DNA of 64,000 bases from AM-0621 sp964386705 (lineage in GTDB: Bacteria; Planctomycetota; Planctomycetia; Planctomycetales; Planctomycetaceae), in the NCBI GenBank assembly GCA_964386705.1, contig CAYLTY010000001.1, forward strand, positions 57,854 to 121,853, written 5' to 3'. This document shows positions 24,327-34,407 of the stretch, piece by piece; the first letter of the stretch is position 1; each line of letters begins with the position of its first letter. Position numbers and translations under genes: made by a program. Under the pieces are notes generated by a model, which saw only the letters and a program-made list of their open reading frames with translations, did no database searches and had not been told where the DNA came from.

Positions 24327-25247
24327 TCAGGTCTGTAGTGAGAGCGTGTGGGCCTGGAGCGCAGGCTGAGGCATTGCCGAAGCCAAAGCGGAAGGGCCAC
24401 ACGCTCGCGCGAACTCAGCCGGGGTGACGTACCCCAGCGAACTATGAGGTCGCACTTCGTTATACTGACGACGCCAACGAGCTCCTAACGCCGCTGCGTC
24501 GCGCAGTGATTCGAACACTTCGCAGCTCAGGAATTCGTCCCGCAGCTTCGAATGAAAACTCTCTGCGTAACCATTCTCCCACGGTGACCCCGGTTCGATA
24601 TACAGCGGCCCCACCGCAGACCGCTGCAACCACTCACGCAAACCCTTGGCAATAAACTCCGGACCGTTGTCGCTGCGGATTTGCTCGGGCACTCCGTGAG
24701 CGATGAACAGGCCTCGTAACACTTCAATGATGTCCTGGCTGGTCATCCGCCGAGCCACCTTCAGACAAAGGCACTCCCGTGTGTGCTCGTCGATGATACT
24801 CAGCCACTTCAAACTTGTGCCGCCAGCCGTGCGATCGAAAATGAAGTCCCACGCCCAGACTTCATTCTGGCGACTCACACGCTGACGAGCGCAGCCGTTG
24901 GCGCTTGTCCCCAATCGTCGCTTCTTTCGCGGCGTTTTAGGCACCTTCAGCCCTTCCCGACGCCACAGTCGATACACCCGATCGAACCCCGCCTGAAACC
25001 CTTCCCGCTTCAGCAACACGGTCATCCGCCGATAACCAAAACGCGGATGCTCGCGCACCAGTGCGTGCATCCGTGAGACCAGTGAGGCTTCGTCAGTGGC
25101 CGGTTGCTTCTGGTAACGCTGAGTGCTCCGCGGCTGATCCAGCGTCACACAGGCCCGACGTTCGCTGACCTCAAAGCACTCTGCCAGATGCTTGACCGCC
25201 TCTCGCTTGCGGGAAGGGTTCACCAGTTTCCCGACGCAATCTCCTTG
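24327..25247 (-). CDS. IS3-family transposase orfB (DDE integrase core)
   Basis: The homologous part begins near KLVNPSRKREAVKHL and runs about 300 residues. It contains the helper region RSTQRYQKQ, the HPRFGYRRMTVLLKREG motif and the DDE core: WAWDFIFDRTAGG, IRSDNGPEFIA, and PGSPWENGYAESFHSKLRDE. The usual start is by ribosomal frameshift from orfA near 25240, so the exact first codon is not defined. The DDE residues look intact. Confidence 0.88.
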   Translation of the reverse strand, partial: QGDCVGKLVNPSRKREAVKHLAECFEVSERRACVTLDQPRSTQRYQKQPATDEASLVSRMHALVREHPRFGYRRMTVLLKREGFQAGFDRVYRLWRREGLKVPKTPRKKRRLGTSANGCARQRVSRQNEVWAWDFIFDRTAGGTSLKWLSIIDEHTRECLCLKVARRMTSQDIIEVLRGLFIAHGVPEQIRSDNGPEFIAKGLREWLQRSAVGPLYIEPGSPWENGYAESFHSKLRDEFLSCEVFESLRDAAALGARWRRQYNEVRPHSSLGYVTPAEFARACGPSALASAMPQPALQAHTLSLQT

Positions 25248-25440
25248 AGCATCGCCTTGTCGAGTTCCGCCTCGGCCAGCAGCTTCTTGAGCCGAGCGTT
25301 CTCGATCTCCAGCTCTTTCAACCGTTTCGCCTCTTCGGACTTCATCCCGCCGTACTGGTTCTTCCACCGGTAGTAAGTCTGCTCGCTCACACCCAGGTGC
25401 TGCACGACTTCCGCGACTGACTTCCCGCCTTCGGTTCCGT
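25220..25440 (-). pseudogene. IS3-family orfA remnant (helix-turn-helix and leucine zipper)
   Basis: The visible sequence is GGKSVAEVVQHLGVSEQTYY, then RWKNQYGGMKSEEAKRLKEL and a leucine-zipper-like end (LKKLLAEAELDKAMLKEIAS). This is the C-terminal two thirds of an IS3 orfA. The usual N-terminal part of the family (FTxEQIxxxLRE type) is absent and is replaced by unrelated sequence. Confidence 0.78.
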
Positions 25441-26028
25441 AGGCGTAATCCAAAAAACAGCCGAAACTCGGTAACCCATGAACTGCGTGTAGTTTATGAA
25501 AAAGGCATTTTGGTGTAAAGTGAGGCACTTCGTAGCAAACAGGGGCGGTATGAGGCGGTATGACGCACCCAATCCGGTAATTACCGGGTTGCAAAAATGA
25601 CTGCGAAATTGGCCGCCGCCAACTCCGAGTTTGGGCCAGTTCCTCCACCCAAGAACTTCACTCGTAGAGCACTCTTGATGGTGGCAGTGCATAGTCAGCA
25701 ACGGCCAAATCGCGCGGCCGAATGCGGACTGAATGAGCTCGGGAAGTGGACGCGAACTATTGCGCTTCAGCAGCCAGATCGCCCCTTCAAGTCATCGCCG
25801 CAGAATCGTTTCGCTGATTTATGGCGTGGCACCATTCCTCGTCGTTTGAGCGACGGATCAGCTCTGAGAATGGCCAGAATGCCGCAGCACGAACAGCTCG
25901 TCGGAGCACTCAAAACATACGATGCACGCGACCACTTCCGGTCGCGATTTTTTCGCGTCTCGCGGACGACATAGTGCTGTTCAACAGAAGTGTTATCTCA
26001 CCGTTTTATAGCGAGTTACGACAATAGC
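25441..26028. other. Non-coding DNA between two transposase genes
   Basis: No supported gene. A 13-base CGTCGTTTGAGCG at 25840-25852 recurs in direct orientation at 27068-27080 near the 3' end of the following transposase gene, which may mark the element or its flanks. Confidence 0.5.
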
Positions 26029-27093
26029 ATGGCCGCCAAGATTTACCACCCACTGCTGGCTCTGATTGCGTCTGCCACTAACAACGAACTCGCTCGCTAT
26101 GTCGAGTTCCTGAAAGAAGAGAACAAGATTCTGCGGTCACGGGTGCCGGGTCAGATTCATACGAAGCCGGAGGAGAGGTCACGACTAGTCAAACTCGGCA
26201 AGTCGTTAGGTCAGGCTGTTGAGGAGCTGATCACTCTGGTCTCGCCCACGACCTTCTATCGTTGGTGCCGAGAAGAAGGGACAACCAAGACCAAGAAGAA
26301 TCCGAAGGCAGGTCAACGCAAGCCGCGTGAGGTGCGGGAGTTCGTGGTTGAGGTCGCGCGCACGACTGGGTTCGGATACACTCGCATTCTCGGTGAACTC
26401 AGAAAAGTGGGTATCAAGAACATCAGCCGTCAGACCGTGCGCAACATCCTCAAGGAAGAAGGTATCGAGCCGGGACCGAATCGAAAGAATGATTGCTGGG
26501 ACAACTTTATCAAACGCCATGCGGAGACTTTATGGGCCGTGGATTTTTTCGCGGTGAAGAGCGTAACGCTGAAGGGTATTCGCGACTTGTATTTGATGGT
26601 CTTCCTGTGCCTGGAGACTCGCGAAGTCATCGTCACTGAATCAACCGAGCATCCGAATTCGGCTTGGGTGGTGGAGCAGACGAAAGACTTTCTCGATCAG
26701 ACGATGGAGCGCGAGAAGAAGCCGTCAATCGTGATGCACGATCGGGATACCAAGTTCACCAAAGAGTTCGTCAAGACGCTCGAAGACAAGGGCGTCCGCA
26801 CTAATAAATTGCCGATCACCGCCCCAAATCTGAACGGCAGATGTGAAAGATTCATCTTAACGATTAAATACGAGTGCCTCTTTAAGTTTATACTTTTTGG
26901 CAAGAAGCACTTGGATCACGTCGTGAAGGAGTTTGTGGATTACTACAACGCGCGAAGATCACACATGGAGCGCGAGCATTTACCGCCAGTTCGCGAAGAG
27001 CCAGATGAAGTAGCGAAGTTCACGCGGGAGTCGGTGGAAATCAAGTCTTATGTGGGTGGGCTGGTGCCGTCGTTTGAGCGCAGGGCTGCCTGA
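26029..27093 (+). CDS. DDE integrase-core transposase
   Basis: From the ATG at 26029 the protein has 354 residues. An N-terminal helical part (about 1-90, ending in FYRWCREEGTTK) is followed by a helix-turn-helix-like region (GFGYTRILGELRKVGIKNIS) and a DDE/RNase-H-like core: LWAVDFFAVKS, IVMHDRDTKFTKEF, and NLNGRCERFILTIKYECL. It appears intact. Fragments of a second copy occur at 34099 and 36567, so this element family has been active or amplified here. I do not assign an IS family beyond the integrase-core group. Confidence 0.88.
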   Translation: MAAKIYHPLLALIASATNNELARYVEFLKEENKILRSRVPGQIHTKPEERSRLVKLGKSLGQAVEELITLVSPTTFYRWCREEGTTKTKKNPKAGQRKPREVREFVVEVARTTGFGYTRILGELRKVGIKNISRQTVRNILKEEGIEPGPNRKNDCWDNFIKRHAETLWAVDFFAVKSVTLKGIRDLYLMVFLCLETREVIVTESTEHPNSAWVVEQTKDFLDQTMEREKKPSIVMHDRDTKFTKEFVKTLEDKGVRTNKLPITAPNLNGRCERFILTIKYECLFKFILFGKKHLDHVVKEFVDYYNARRSHMEREHLPPVREEPDEVAKFTRESVEIKSYVGGLVPSFERRAA

Positions 27094-27321
27094 GCATCGC
27101 CTTGAACCTTCGCAGTGTCCGCACTGGGCACCACGTTTTCGATGCCCCTTGATCGCCGATCACGGCTGCGAGTTGAACTGTCCGCCGCCACTCCGTCCGC
27201 AGCATGGCCCGACGCCGTCGAGCAACAAACGACGTGAAGGCTGGGGCCATCAGCGATCCCCGCACCGTGCAGTCGTCGAGCCTCAGGACTCGGGGCCTTG
27301 CTGAGTGCCTGTGTCAGCTGA

Positions 27322-28334
27322 TTGGATCAGGGCGGTTGCCCGCACTCTTCTACTGGTTACGTACAGACAGCTAGAACTGTTCCACGTGGAGCTGATTCTG
27401 TGGAACAGCGCGACTCGCCGCGGCTGGCTCGCTGGACCGGAGCTCTGGCGATCCTGCCCTTAGCCGCGAGTGGGAATCCGCTGAGCTGGTCGGGCAAGGA
27501 TTTCTTAAGTCTCTATGGAATACTCGTTGCGGGCGTTGTCGCTCTGGGGCTTGTGATCAGGCATGCGTACTGGCCGGAAGAGGAAGAACTGACTGAGGAC
27601 CTCACGCCAGAAGAGGTAGCCTGTTTGCAGGGCAACGGCAAATTGGCAATTCATACAGCGCTGGCCTGCCTGATGACGACGAATGTCATTCAGTGCACTC
27701 CATCCGGGTCAGAACACCACTTCCACATCAGCGGCCCATTGCCAGAACAACCGTCGGAACTGGATCGGTGCTCATCGCGAAGGTCAGCAGCGACCACCAT
27801 GTCACGTTAGCATAGCGCCACACAGCAGGCTCGTCCGTTACTGAGTCCATGAAATTCTCGCTTCGCGAACGGGGCTGGTTGTCACCCTCTGGCGACCAGA
27901 CTTCGACAGCTCGCTTCGCTCCGTTCGTGATGACCTCGGTGATCAGCGCCTTCGGAGCAGTGAAAGTCGCTGTAAGAATCAACCGCGGTAAGCCCGTCGG
28001 ATTCTTGATTGTGGGCGTGATTGTCACATTCATCATCGCTCTGGCCTTCCTGAGTAAACCTCAGATCACTCATGCAGCGAAGCGCTGGCTTAAGGAACGA
28101 CGCGAGCAGCTCAGTATGCTGAAAGACGTGCGGAGTCTGTCCAATCCCACCAGCCAGGAGGTGGCCTTGGCGACCGCTCTCTTTGGATCAGTCGTTTTGA
28201 GAGGTACCGTCTGCGAGCCGCTGCAGGCTGCGTGGCGTCAAAATCGATCAGCATTTGGATCAAGTGGCTGCGGAACGGGCGGCTGTGGCACCAGTGGTGG
28301 TGGCTGCCGCGGCTGTGCTGGCGGCGGAGATTGA
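27322..28334 (+). pseudogene. TIGR04222-type membrane protein gene, broken by frameshift and stop
   Basis: Two frames together give one family pattern. The first (27322-27810) has NPLSWSGKDFLSLYGILVAG and LTPEEVACLQGNGKLAIHTA. The second (from 27849) has SLRERGWLSPSG, RINRGKPVGFLIVGVIVTFI and a Cys/Gly-rich end (GSSGCGTGGCGTSGGGC). This is the usual order in TIGR04222 membrane proteins. Continuity needs a one-base shift near 27768 and read-through of a TAG near 27810, so the gene looks inactivated. It lies upstream of the CHAT gene. Confidence 0.7.
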
Positions 28335-28615
28335 TCCGACGAGTTGTAGTGCTGCCGCAGTCGAATCGTTCGATCACAAACCACAGATTTCATAACTGCC
28401 AATCAACCAGCCCAAAGCGGTCCCCCAACGCCACAAAGTGGATTGCGCCCGTCACTCGCGTCTCCCCAGCGAACGGCTTACGGCCATGTGAAATAAGACT
28501 TGGCTGAGGCCACTCGCGTCGGAAAACAAAGAGCACTGGTCACTATTCAAAAATCAGTGATCCGCTCAAATAGCCATGCACCCTCGCATCGGCATCTCAG
28601 CAGGACTCACGGGCT

Positions 28616-31600
28616 ATGGTTACTGATACTCTGGATGTCGAATTACAGTTCCGGAAGCTGCCTGACCAAGGCCGTGACGAGGTCTATGACGTCTGGTTGC
28701 TGGATCAAACCCAGGGGACCAGCGATCTTCCAAGTCGCATTGAATCCATTCGTGTGACGCCTGCTGCCGTGATTCCTGATTTGGGGATGTCTGCAACGCA
28801 GTTCGTGAACAACTTTCGCAATCTCAGCGGGTTGACTGAGCGTGACGGGCTGCAATTCGGGCAGTGGTTGCATGACCTGTTGTTCCCCGCCAGCAGTGAG
28901 CAACGACAGACGTGGGATGAAGTCTGCGCACGAGCGATGCGTGAGAGCCGTCCCGTGCGTCTGCAGGTGTCGTTCGCGGACCTGGCTCAGAAAGAACACC
29001 GCGGACTGCTGGCGACACTCCCGTATGAATTGCTGGCTACGAGCGGCAGCTTCCTGTTCCGACGTAAGCACTGGTCCATCGTGCGCGCCTTTCGCGGCCT
29101 GGACGGAGCAACATTCGAACTCGAACCCGGCCACCACATCGGTTTGATGTGGGCCAATCCTAAAAGTGGAGACTCCAAGTTACCTCCGGCGCTGTTCGAC
29201 AAGCACGAATCTCACATTGCAACGCACGGTACGTCCCTGGGGTTCCATGTCCAGCAACCCAGGCGTCAGGCAACTCGACAGACATTGCAGGACATGGTCA
29301 CGGCTCACACCAAGCCGCTTCCTTCTCTGGATGTGCTCTCGATTGTCGCGCACGGGTCACCGGGCAAGTTGTGGCTACATCATCTCGGGCACAAAAACTA
29401 CCCGGATGATCCCGGTGAACCGATTGCCGCCAGCGAATTTGCCAACCATCTGCGCTCGGCCGGAGTCAAGGTGGGCATGTTGTGGAGTTGTCATGGCGCG
29501 GAGCCCGACTCCGACTTCGGCAGCGTGGTACATGCCCTGCTGCGTGATGGTGGTCTGGTCGCCGTGGTCGGGTCTCAGGCGGCGCTGCGAGCTGAGACGG
29601 CTACGACGCCGGAGTTTGCTCGCGAACTGTTGAACTCGCTGGCGACAACCGCTGAAGGGCACCTGGACCGGGCAGTTTCGGCGGCTCGATGTGTATTGCC
29701 CGCCAGCGACCTGCAATGGGCTGCGCCCTTGTACTTCGCCCGGCCCTTGCGCGGTCGCAGCGTTAGCCTGGCGATTCCTGAGCGGACTCTGGAATCACTC
29801 CAGCAACGCTGGAGTCTGACCTCAGCACCGGATCGCTCACCACACTTCAAAGGTCGCGAAACCGATCTCGCTGAATTGTTGCAGGCCGTTCGCACGTGCC
29901 GCTGCCTGACCCTGACCGGGTTGCCTGGCGCCGGCAAAAGTGAAATGGCTCGAGAACTGATGGAACGACTCGCGCAGCTTCCGGCCGGGCCACAACGTCC
30001 CGTGACCGATGCGGTCTGGGTCGCGCTGGCGGCGGTCAGAACCGCAGCCGACGTCCGCAGCAAGATCGCCGCGGTGCTGGACCTCAAGGATGCTGACACG
30101 GATGAATTGCTCGCCCGCCAGTTGAAGTCTCACAAGAAACTGCTGGTTCTGGACAACGTGGAAGACGTGCTGGCTCAAGAGCGTGTAGGCTTCCGAATCC
30201 TGTTGGAGACGGTGCTGCACAATGCGTCTGGAATGCAGGTGCTGCTCACCAGCCGGCAGGAGTTGGGCGATCTGGAGGGAGTCATCTGTCGTCAGCGGCG
30301 TGTGGACTTATTGCCCGCCCCGTACGACCGCGAGGCGTTCGTATCGGCCGCGAGTGAGCGACTTAGCGAAGAAGATCGCGCCTCGGTGGAACTCACCAGA
30401 CTGGTGGAAATCCTGGAAGGACACCCGCGGTCTCTGATGTTGATTGCCGGGCAGGTGGGGCGCGGCCGGAGCATGACCCGGCTACGTGAGTTCCTGGAAC
30501 AAGACACCATTGATGCGCTGACAGCCTATGATTTGATTGGATTGCAAGCCTCAGCCGCGCAAGCGGCTGGCAACGATGATCAATTGCGGGCCCGGCGACT
30601 GGCCTCCAGCCTCAATCTCTCTTTCGCAGCTCTGCAAGCGGAGTCCCCGGCGGCGGCGGACGCCTACTGCTGGCTGGGATTGTTTCCATCAGGCGTGCCA
30701 GCCAACCTGCTCTCTCGATTGTTTGGAGATCAGGCCGAAGACCTGTCTGCGGTGTGGTTGCGTCACAGTCTGCTACAGATTGTTGGTCCTCACCGACGAC
30801 TGGTGCTACCCGCTCCGCTGCGCTGGTACGCCCGGCGTCAGTTGGAGACTCTGCCTATTGAACTGCAGGCCGATTGGTTCAGCAAAACATGTCACACGTG
30901 GGCCGCGTGGCTCCGGTGGCAATACGAAACGAATCTAGGAACTCAGAACCGCCGAATTGCCACAGGGGTATCAGCAGACGAGACCCAAAACCTCATCGAA
31001 CTAGAGAGCTTCGGGTACTCTTCTAATGCGCAAACCGCAGACCTAGATGCGTTGGGAATGGCCTACACATTTTGGGCGCAGTGCGAGAGATTCGCTGCCC
31101 GCACATCCGCCGCCATTGATCAGTTGCGAGTTGCAAGTGACCGGTTCGCTGCCCGCTCGCGGGTTGCGCGAAGTAATACGCTTCAAGCATTGGGCGACCT
31201 CCAGATGCGAGTCGATCGTTTGCAAGAGGCAGAGGAGAGTTATGTTGCCGCACTAGATCTCTATCGCGAAACCGGAGACCAGCGAGGAGAGGCAAACACC
31301 GTACGTTCACTCGGGTCCCTGTATGCTCGTAGAGACCAACTCAAGGAAACGTTAGACAGCTATCGCATTGCGCTAGATCTGTATTCCCAACTCAACGACG
31401 CAATGGGTGCAGCCCAGACGTTCAAGCTACTAGGAGAGTTACAATGTAACACCGGAAGATTGTTGGATGCCGAGAAAAGTTTGGAGCAGGCACATTTGCT
31501 TTATATTGAGATTAAAGATCTCTTAGGCACGGCGAACACACTTAAAGTAATGGGAGACCTCTGGAGCAGACGGTGTCAATTGCAACACGCTGCCAATAAG

Positions 31601-32536
31601 TATGATGAGTCGCTTCAGATCTATAGAAAGCTCGACGATCGACTGGGTGAAGCGAATGTCCTTAAGGCGACCGGCGATTTGTATGCTCGGATGCAACGCA
31701 CCAAGGATGCTGAAGAGCGCTACCACTCTGCGATTGTCCTCTATAAGAAACTGGACGCAAGACTTGGCGAAGCCAACGCATGGCAAGCCTTGGCCGACTT
31801 GCAACTTCGAATGCACCGCACATCGCAAGCTCGCGAGAACTATGACTTGGCGCTCACTTTGTTCCTTGAAATTGAAGACCGACCGGGACAATCGAGAACA
31901 CGCAAGGGAATAGGAGACGCTCTCGTTCAAGACGGCCAATTTCAGAAAGCGAAGGAAGCATACCTGACCGCGCTTGCCGTCAATCGCGAGACAAATGACT
32001 CGCTTGGAGAAGCCAACATCATCCACGCCCTCGGAAATCTCTACGCGGTGGATAATCCACCACTCGGCTTCAATACACTTCGCATAGCGTTAGAGCGATG
32101 CTCGGAAATTGGCGATCCACAAGGCTTCGCGGGGACAATTGGGGCACTCTCGCGTGTCGCGATGACGGCGAAGGAATTTGTACGAGCAATTTCTCTGGCA
32201 GGCTTGGCTTGGTCGCTACTTGCGAAACTTGAAGACCATTTTGGGCAAGCGTTGGCGTTGGATGATCTTGGGCAAGCGCTTGCGATAACTAATGATGAAG
32301 CTGCTCTTAGGGCATCGCTTTATCTGGAATGGGTAGAATGGCGGACCATCAACCAACCTGCACCCGATTGGCTTGAACCATTATTGGTGTCCGAAATACC
32401 CGGCTTCGACGGTCTGCAGATTGACACTGAATTCGCTGTGGAATGCCGAGCGGTTCTAGAAGCTGCTGTCGCACGCTATCGGGCAGAACTCGATGCTGCC
32501 GGGATTGATCCTTTGGGCCCACTCAGTGAGGAGTAG
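28616..32536 (+). CDS. CHAT protease-NB-ARC ATPase-TPR (STAND) protein
   Basis: The 1306-residue protein has an N-terminal CHAT (caspase-like) domain with catalytic His246 in SIVAHGSPG and Cys292 in LWSCHGAE. An NB-ARC/STAND ATPase follows, with P-loop GLPGAGKS (435-442), LLVLDNVED (Walker B) and VLLTSRQELG. A C-terminal array of about ten tetratricopeptide repeats runs from roughly 800 to 1230. STAND proteins sense a trigger with the repeat region, oligomerise with ATP and activate the effector, here a protease. Bacterial relatives act in phage defence. The ribosome-binding site is weak. The metallophosphoesterase gene starts seven bases after the stop. Confidence 0.9.
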   Translation: MVTDTLDVELQFRKLPDQGRDEVYDVWLLDQTQGTSDLPSRIESIRVTPAAVIPDLGMSATQFVNNFRNLSGLTERDGLQFGQWLHDLLFPASSEQRQTWDEVCARAMRESRPVRLQVSFADLAQKEHRGLLATLPYELLATSGSFLFRRKHWSIVRAFRGLDGATFELEPGHHIGLMWANPKSGDSKLPPALFDKHESHIATHGTSLGFHVQQPRRQATRQTLQDMVTAHTKPLPSLDVLSIVAHGSPGKLWLHHLGHKNYPDDPGEPIAASEFANHLRSAGVKVGMLWSCHGAEPDSDFGSVVHALLRDGGLVAVVGSQAALRAETATTPEFARELLNSLATTAEGHLDRAVSAARCVLPASDLQWAAPLYFARPLRGRSVSLAIPERTLESLQQRWSLTSAPDRSPHFKGRETDLAELLQAVRTCRCLTLTGLPGAGKSEMARELMERLAQLPAGPQRPVTDAVWVALAAVRTAADVRSKIAAVLDLKDADTDELLARQLKSHKKLLVLDNVEDVLAQERVGFRILLETVLHNASGMQVLLTSRQELGDLEGVICRQRRVDLLPAPYDREAFVSAASERLSEEDRASVELTRLVEILEGHPRSLMLIAGQVGRGRSMTRLREFLEQDTIDALTAYDLIGLQASAAQAAGNDDQLRARRLASSLNLSFAALQAESPAAADAYCWLGLFPSGVPANLLSRLFGDQAEDLSAVWLRHSLLQIVGPHRRLVLPAPLRWYARRQLETLPIELQADWFSKTCHTWAAWLRWQYETNLGTQNRRIATGVSADETQNLIELESFGYSSNAQTADLDALGMAYTFWAQCERFAARTSAAIDQLRVASDRFAARSRVARSNTLQALGDLQMRVDRLQEAEESYVAALDLYRETGDQRGEANTVRSLGSLYARRDQLKETLDSYRIALDLYSQLNDAMGAAQTFKLLGELQCNTGRLLDAEKSLEQAHLLYIEIKDLLGTANTLKVMGDLWSRRCQLQHAANKYDESLQIYRKLDDRLGEANVLKATGDLYARMQRTKDAEERYHSAIVLYKKLDARLGEANAWQALADLQLRMHRTSQARENYDLALTLFLEIEDRPGQSRTRKGIGDALVQDGQFQKAKEAYLTALAVNRETNDSLGEANIIHALGNLYAVDNPPLGFNTLRIALERCSEIGDPQGFAGTIGALSRVAMTAKEFVRAISLAGLAWSLLAKLEDHFGQALALDDLGQALAITNDEAALRASLYLEWVEWRTINQPAPDWLEPLLVSEIPGFDGLQIDTEFAVECRAVLEAAVARYRAELDAAGIDPLGPLSEE

Positions 32537-32542
32537 ATCGCG

Positions 32543-33964
32543 ATGGCAATCACTTTCGACCGCGTGCTGATTCTTTCGGACCTCCATCTGCCACCCAACC
32601 CGCGACTCGGAAACTTCGCGGACGCCACAGGACGGCGTCTGGTCGAATGGACTCAGGAACTGCCAGCTCAAGGCGCTGCCCGCACCGCCCTGGTGCTGAA
32701 TGGCGACATCGTCGACTTCCTGCTCGTTGAAGATCGTGCCCTCGAGATCGATCTGCGGAACGCTCGACGATTCGCTGAAGACACACTCCAGCACCTGAGC
32801 CGTAGAACCACTTGGATCGATGCCTGGCGCGCCGCGCTGGCCAGCTTCGGGACCGCCGGAGGTCAGGTCGTGTTGCTGCCCGGCAATCACGATCCCGAAT
32901 GGCTGCACTTCGACGCCGCCACCGAGTTCGGCAAATGGCTTGCTAACACGGATACCACGCCGCCGTGGCTGACGGTGGTGCGAGATGCCGACGTCTGGAA
33001 CGCACAGGTCGGCTCCTGGAAGACGACAGTCCTGCACGGACACCGGTACGACAGCGACAACGATATCGACCGCCAGAGGGTGCTGGGTGCGTTGAGCCGC
33101 GGAGATGACTCGATCGCCCTGCCACCCGGCTCGGAACTGGTGCTGGGACCGCTGCACTACTTCAAACAAGCCCAGGACCCGCTCACGGGAGCACGACGGT
33201 TTCCGTTTCTCGACGCGCTGAAACCCGAACTCCCCAGCGTCTTGTTAATGCTGTTTGCGCTGGACCCGCTGCTGGCAATCAGCAGGCTGCCAGCGGCTCT
33301 TCTGCCTGTGGCGAAACTGATGTTGCGACGAGTGAATCGCCTGCTGCGTTCTTCGGTTGATGATTCCGTCAATGTTCCCGGTGTACGCAGCATCCTGTCT
33401 GCCGGCGCAAGCGAAGATGTGGCCTCTGACGAATTGGCTGATTTGTTGGCTCGGGATTTCGTCGGTGCACTGTCACCAGACGATCTTTCCGCGGTGGACG
33501 CCACGGTAACACAACTCGAAGAGTATCTGACCAGAGACCAGATGCCTTACACACGCCAGCTAACGGCCCTGGCACCGGTGAATTATGTCAGTCGAGTCTT
33601 CTTGCGCGCCTGGCTGAAACGAGAACGCTTAACCAGCAACTCAGACGACTTTTTCTCGCTGACTCAGCGTGACTCCACAGACAACCAGATTATTGACGCT
33701 CACCTTCCGGCAGCGGCCTCTCGCCAGGTTGTGGTCGCCGGCCATACCCATGCGGCGCGCGACATTCGATTGAGCAATGACCGTGTCTATCTCAATACCG
33801 GCACCTGGACCAACCTGCTCGACTTAAGTCGCACCGGTGAAACGAACCAGGAAATCGACCACTTGATTGACGACCTTTCCAATGGAGTCATTCCATCCTT
33901 CACCCGTCTGACCTGGGCTGAAATCACTGCCGTTGGTCCAACTCTGAAAGTTGAAACGACCTAG
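32543..33964 (+). CDS. Calcineurin-like metallophosphoesterase
   Basis: The 473-residue protein has all metallophosphoesterase motifs in order: ILSDLHLPP (Asp13, His15), LNGDIVDFL, LLPGNHDPE, VLHGHRYD and VVAGHTHAAR. An unusually long insert of about 190 residues lies between the last two. Substrates could be nucleotides, nucleic acid or protein phosphates. GAGGAG inside the end of the CHAT gene serves as ribosome-binding site, and the spacing of six bases implies a two-gene operon. It may be a second effector or a regulator of the CHAT-STAND protein; which one is not visible. Confidence 0.9.
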   Translation: MAITFDRVLILSDLHLPPNPRLGNFADATGRRLVEWTQELPAQGAARTALVLNGDIVDFLLVEDRALEIDLRNARRFAEDTLQHLSRRTTWIDAWRAALASFGTAGGQVVLLPGNHDPEWLHFDAATEFGKWLANTDTTPPWLTVVRDADVWNAQVGSWKTTVLHGHRYDSDNDIDRQRVLGALSRGDDSIALPPGSELVLGPLHYFKQAQDPLTGARRFPFLDALKPELPSVLLMLFALDPLLAISRLPAALLPVAKLMLRRVNRLLRSSVDDSVNVPGVRSILSAGASEDVASDELADLLARDFVGALSPDDLSAVDATVTQLEEYLTRDQMPYTRQLTALAPVNYVSRVFLRAWLKRERLTSNSDDFFSLTQRDSTDNQIIDAHLPAAASRQVVVAGHTHAARDIRLSNDRVYLNTGTWTNLLDLSRTGETNQEIDHLIDDLSNGVIPSFTRLTWAEITAVGPTLKVETT

Positions 33965-34098
33965 CGCAAAGAACGCGTGAAACAGCGGACGATCAGGGGA
34001 ATCCTCGCTCTGATTCAGGCAGAATATGATTGTGGTGGGCGCGTATCACAAACGCCGATCTCGCGACTCCTGATCGTTTATCGAATCTGTGGCGGTGC

Positions 34099-34407
34099 AT
34101 GCCGTCCAAGATTTTCCACCCGCTGCTGGCTCTGATTGCGTCCGCGACCAACAATGAACTAGCACGGTATGTCGAGTTCCTGAAGGAAGAGAACCAGATT
34201 CTGAGGTCACGGGTGCCGGGGCAGATCCATACGAAGCCAGAGGAAAGGTCACGACTGGTCAAGCTCGGCAAGTCGTTAGGTCAGGCCGTTGAGGAACTGA
34301 TCACATTGGTCTCACCCGCGACGTTCTACCGTTGGTGCCGAGATGAGCAGACGACCAAGACCAAGAAGAATCCTTTGATATCTACCTCTGAAGGAATCAA
34401 GTGGTGA
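34099..34407 (+). pseudogene. Transposase N-terminal fragment (second copy of 26029 gene)
   Basis: The first 92 or so residues from ATG 34099 match the transposase at 26029 almost exactly (KIFHPLLALIASATNNELAR against KIYHPLLALIASATNNELAR), up to KTKKNP at about 34372. The sequence then changes abruptly to CCTTTGATATCT and an unrelated tail. The same 12 bases, CCTTTGATATCT, appear at 36370-36381 near the other half of this broken copy. Confidence 0.9.

Larger units (their letters stand above)
24327..25440 (-). mobile_element. IS3-family (IS407-group-like) element, 5'-truncated
   Basis: The element consists of an orfA remnant and a full-length-looking orfB in overlapping frames, as in IS3-family elements that use programmed frameshifting. 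The orfA homology begins abruptly at GGKSVAEVVQHLG near 25429, so its upstream end is missing. Terminal inverted repeats were not found. Without an intact orfA it is probably immobile. Confidence 0.8.

Noticed and set aside
25597..25974. 125-residue plus frame between two transposase genes
   Set aside because: No domain, no start signal, and it lies in DNA that looks like element flanks.
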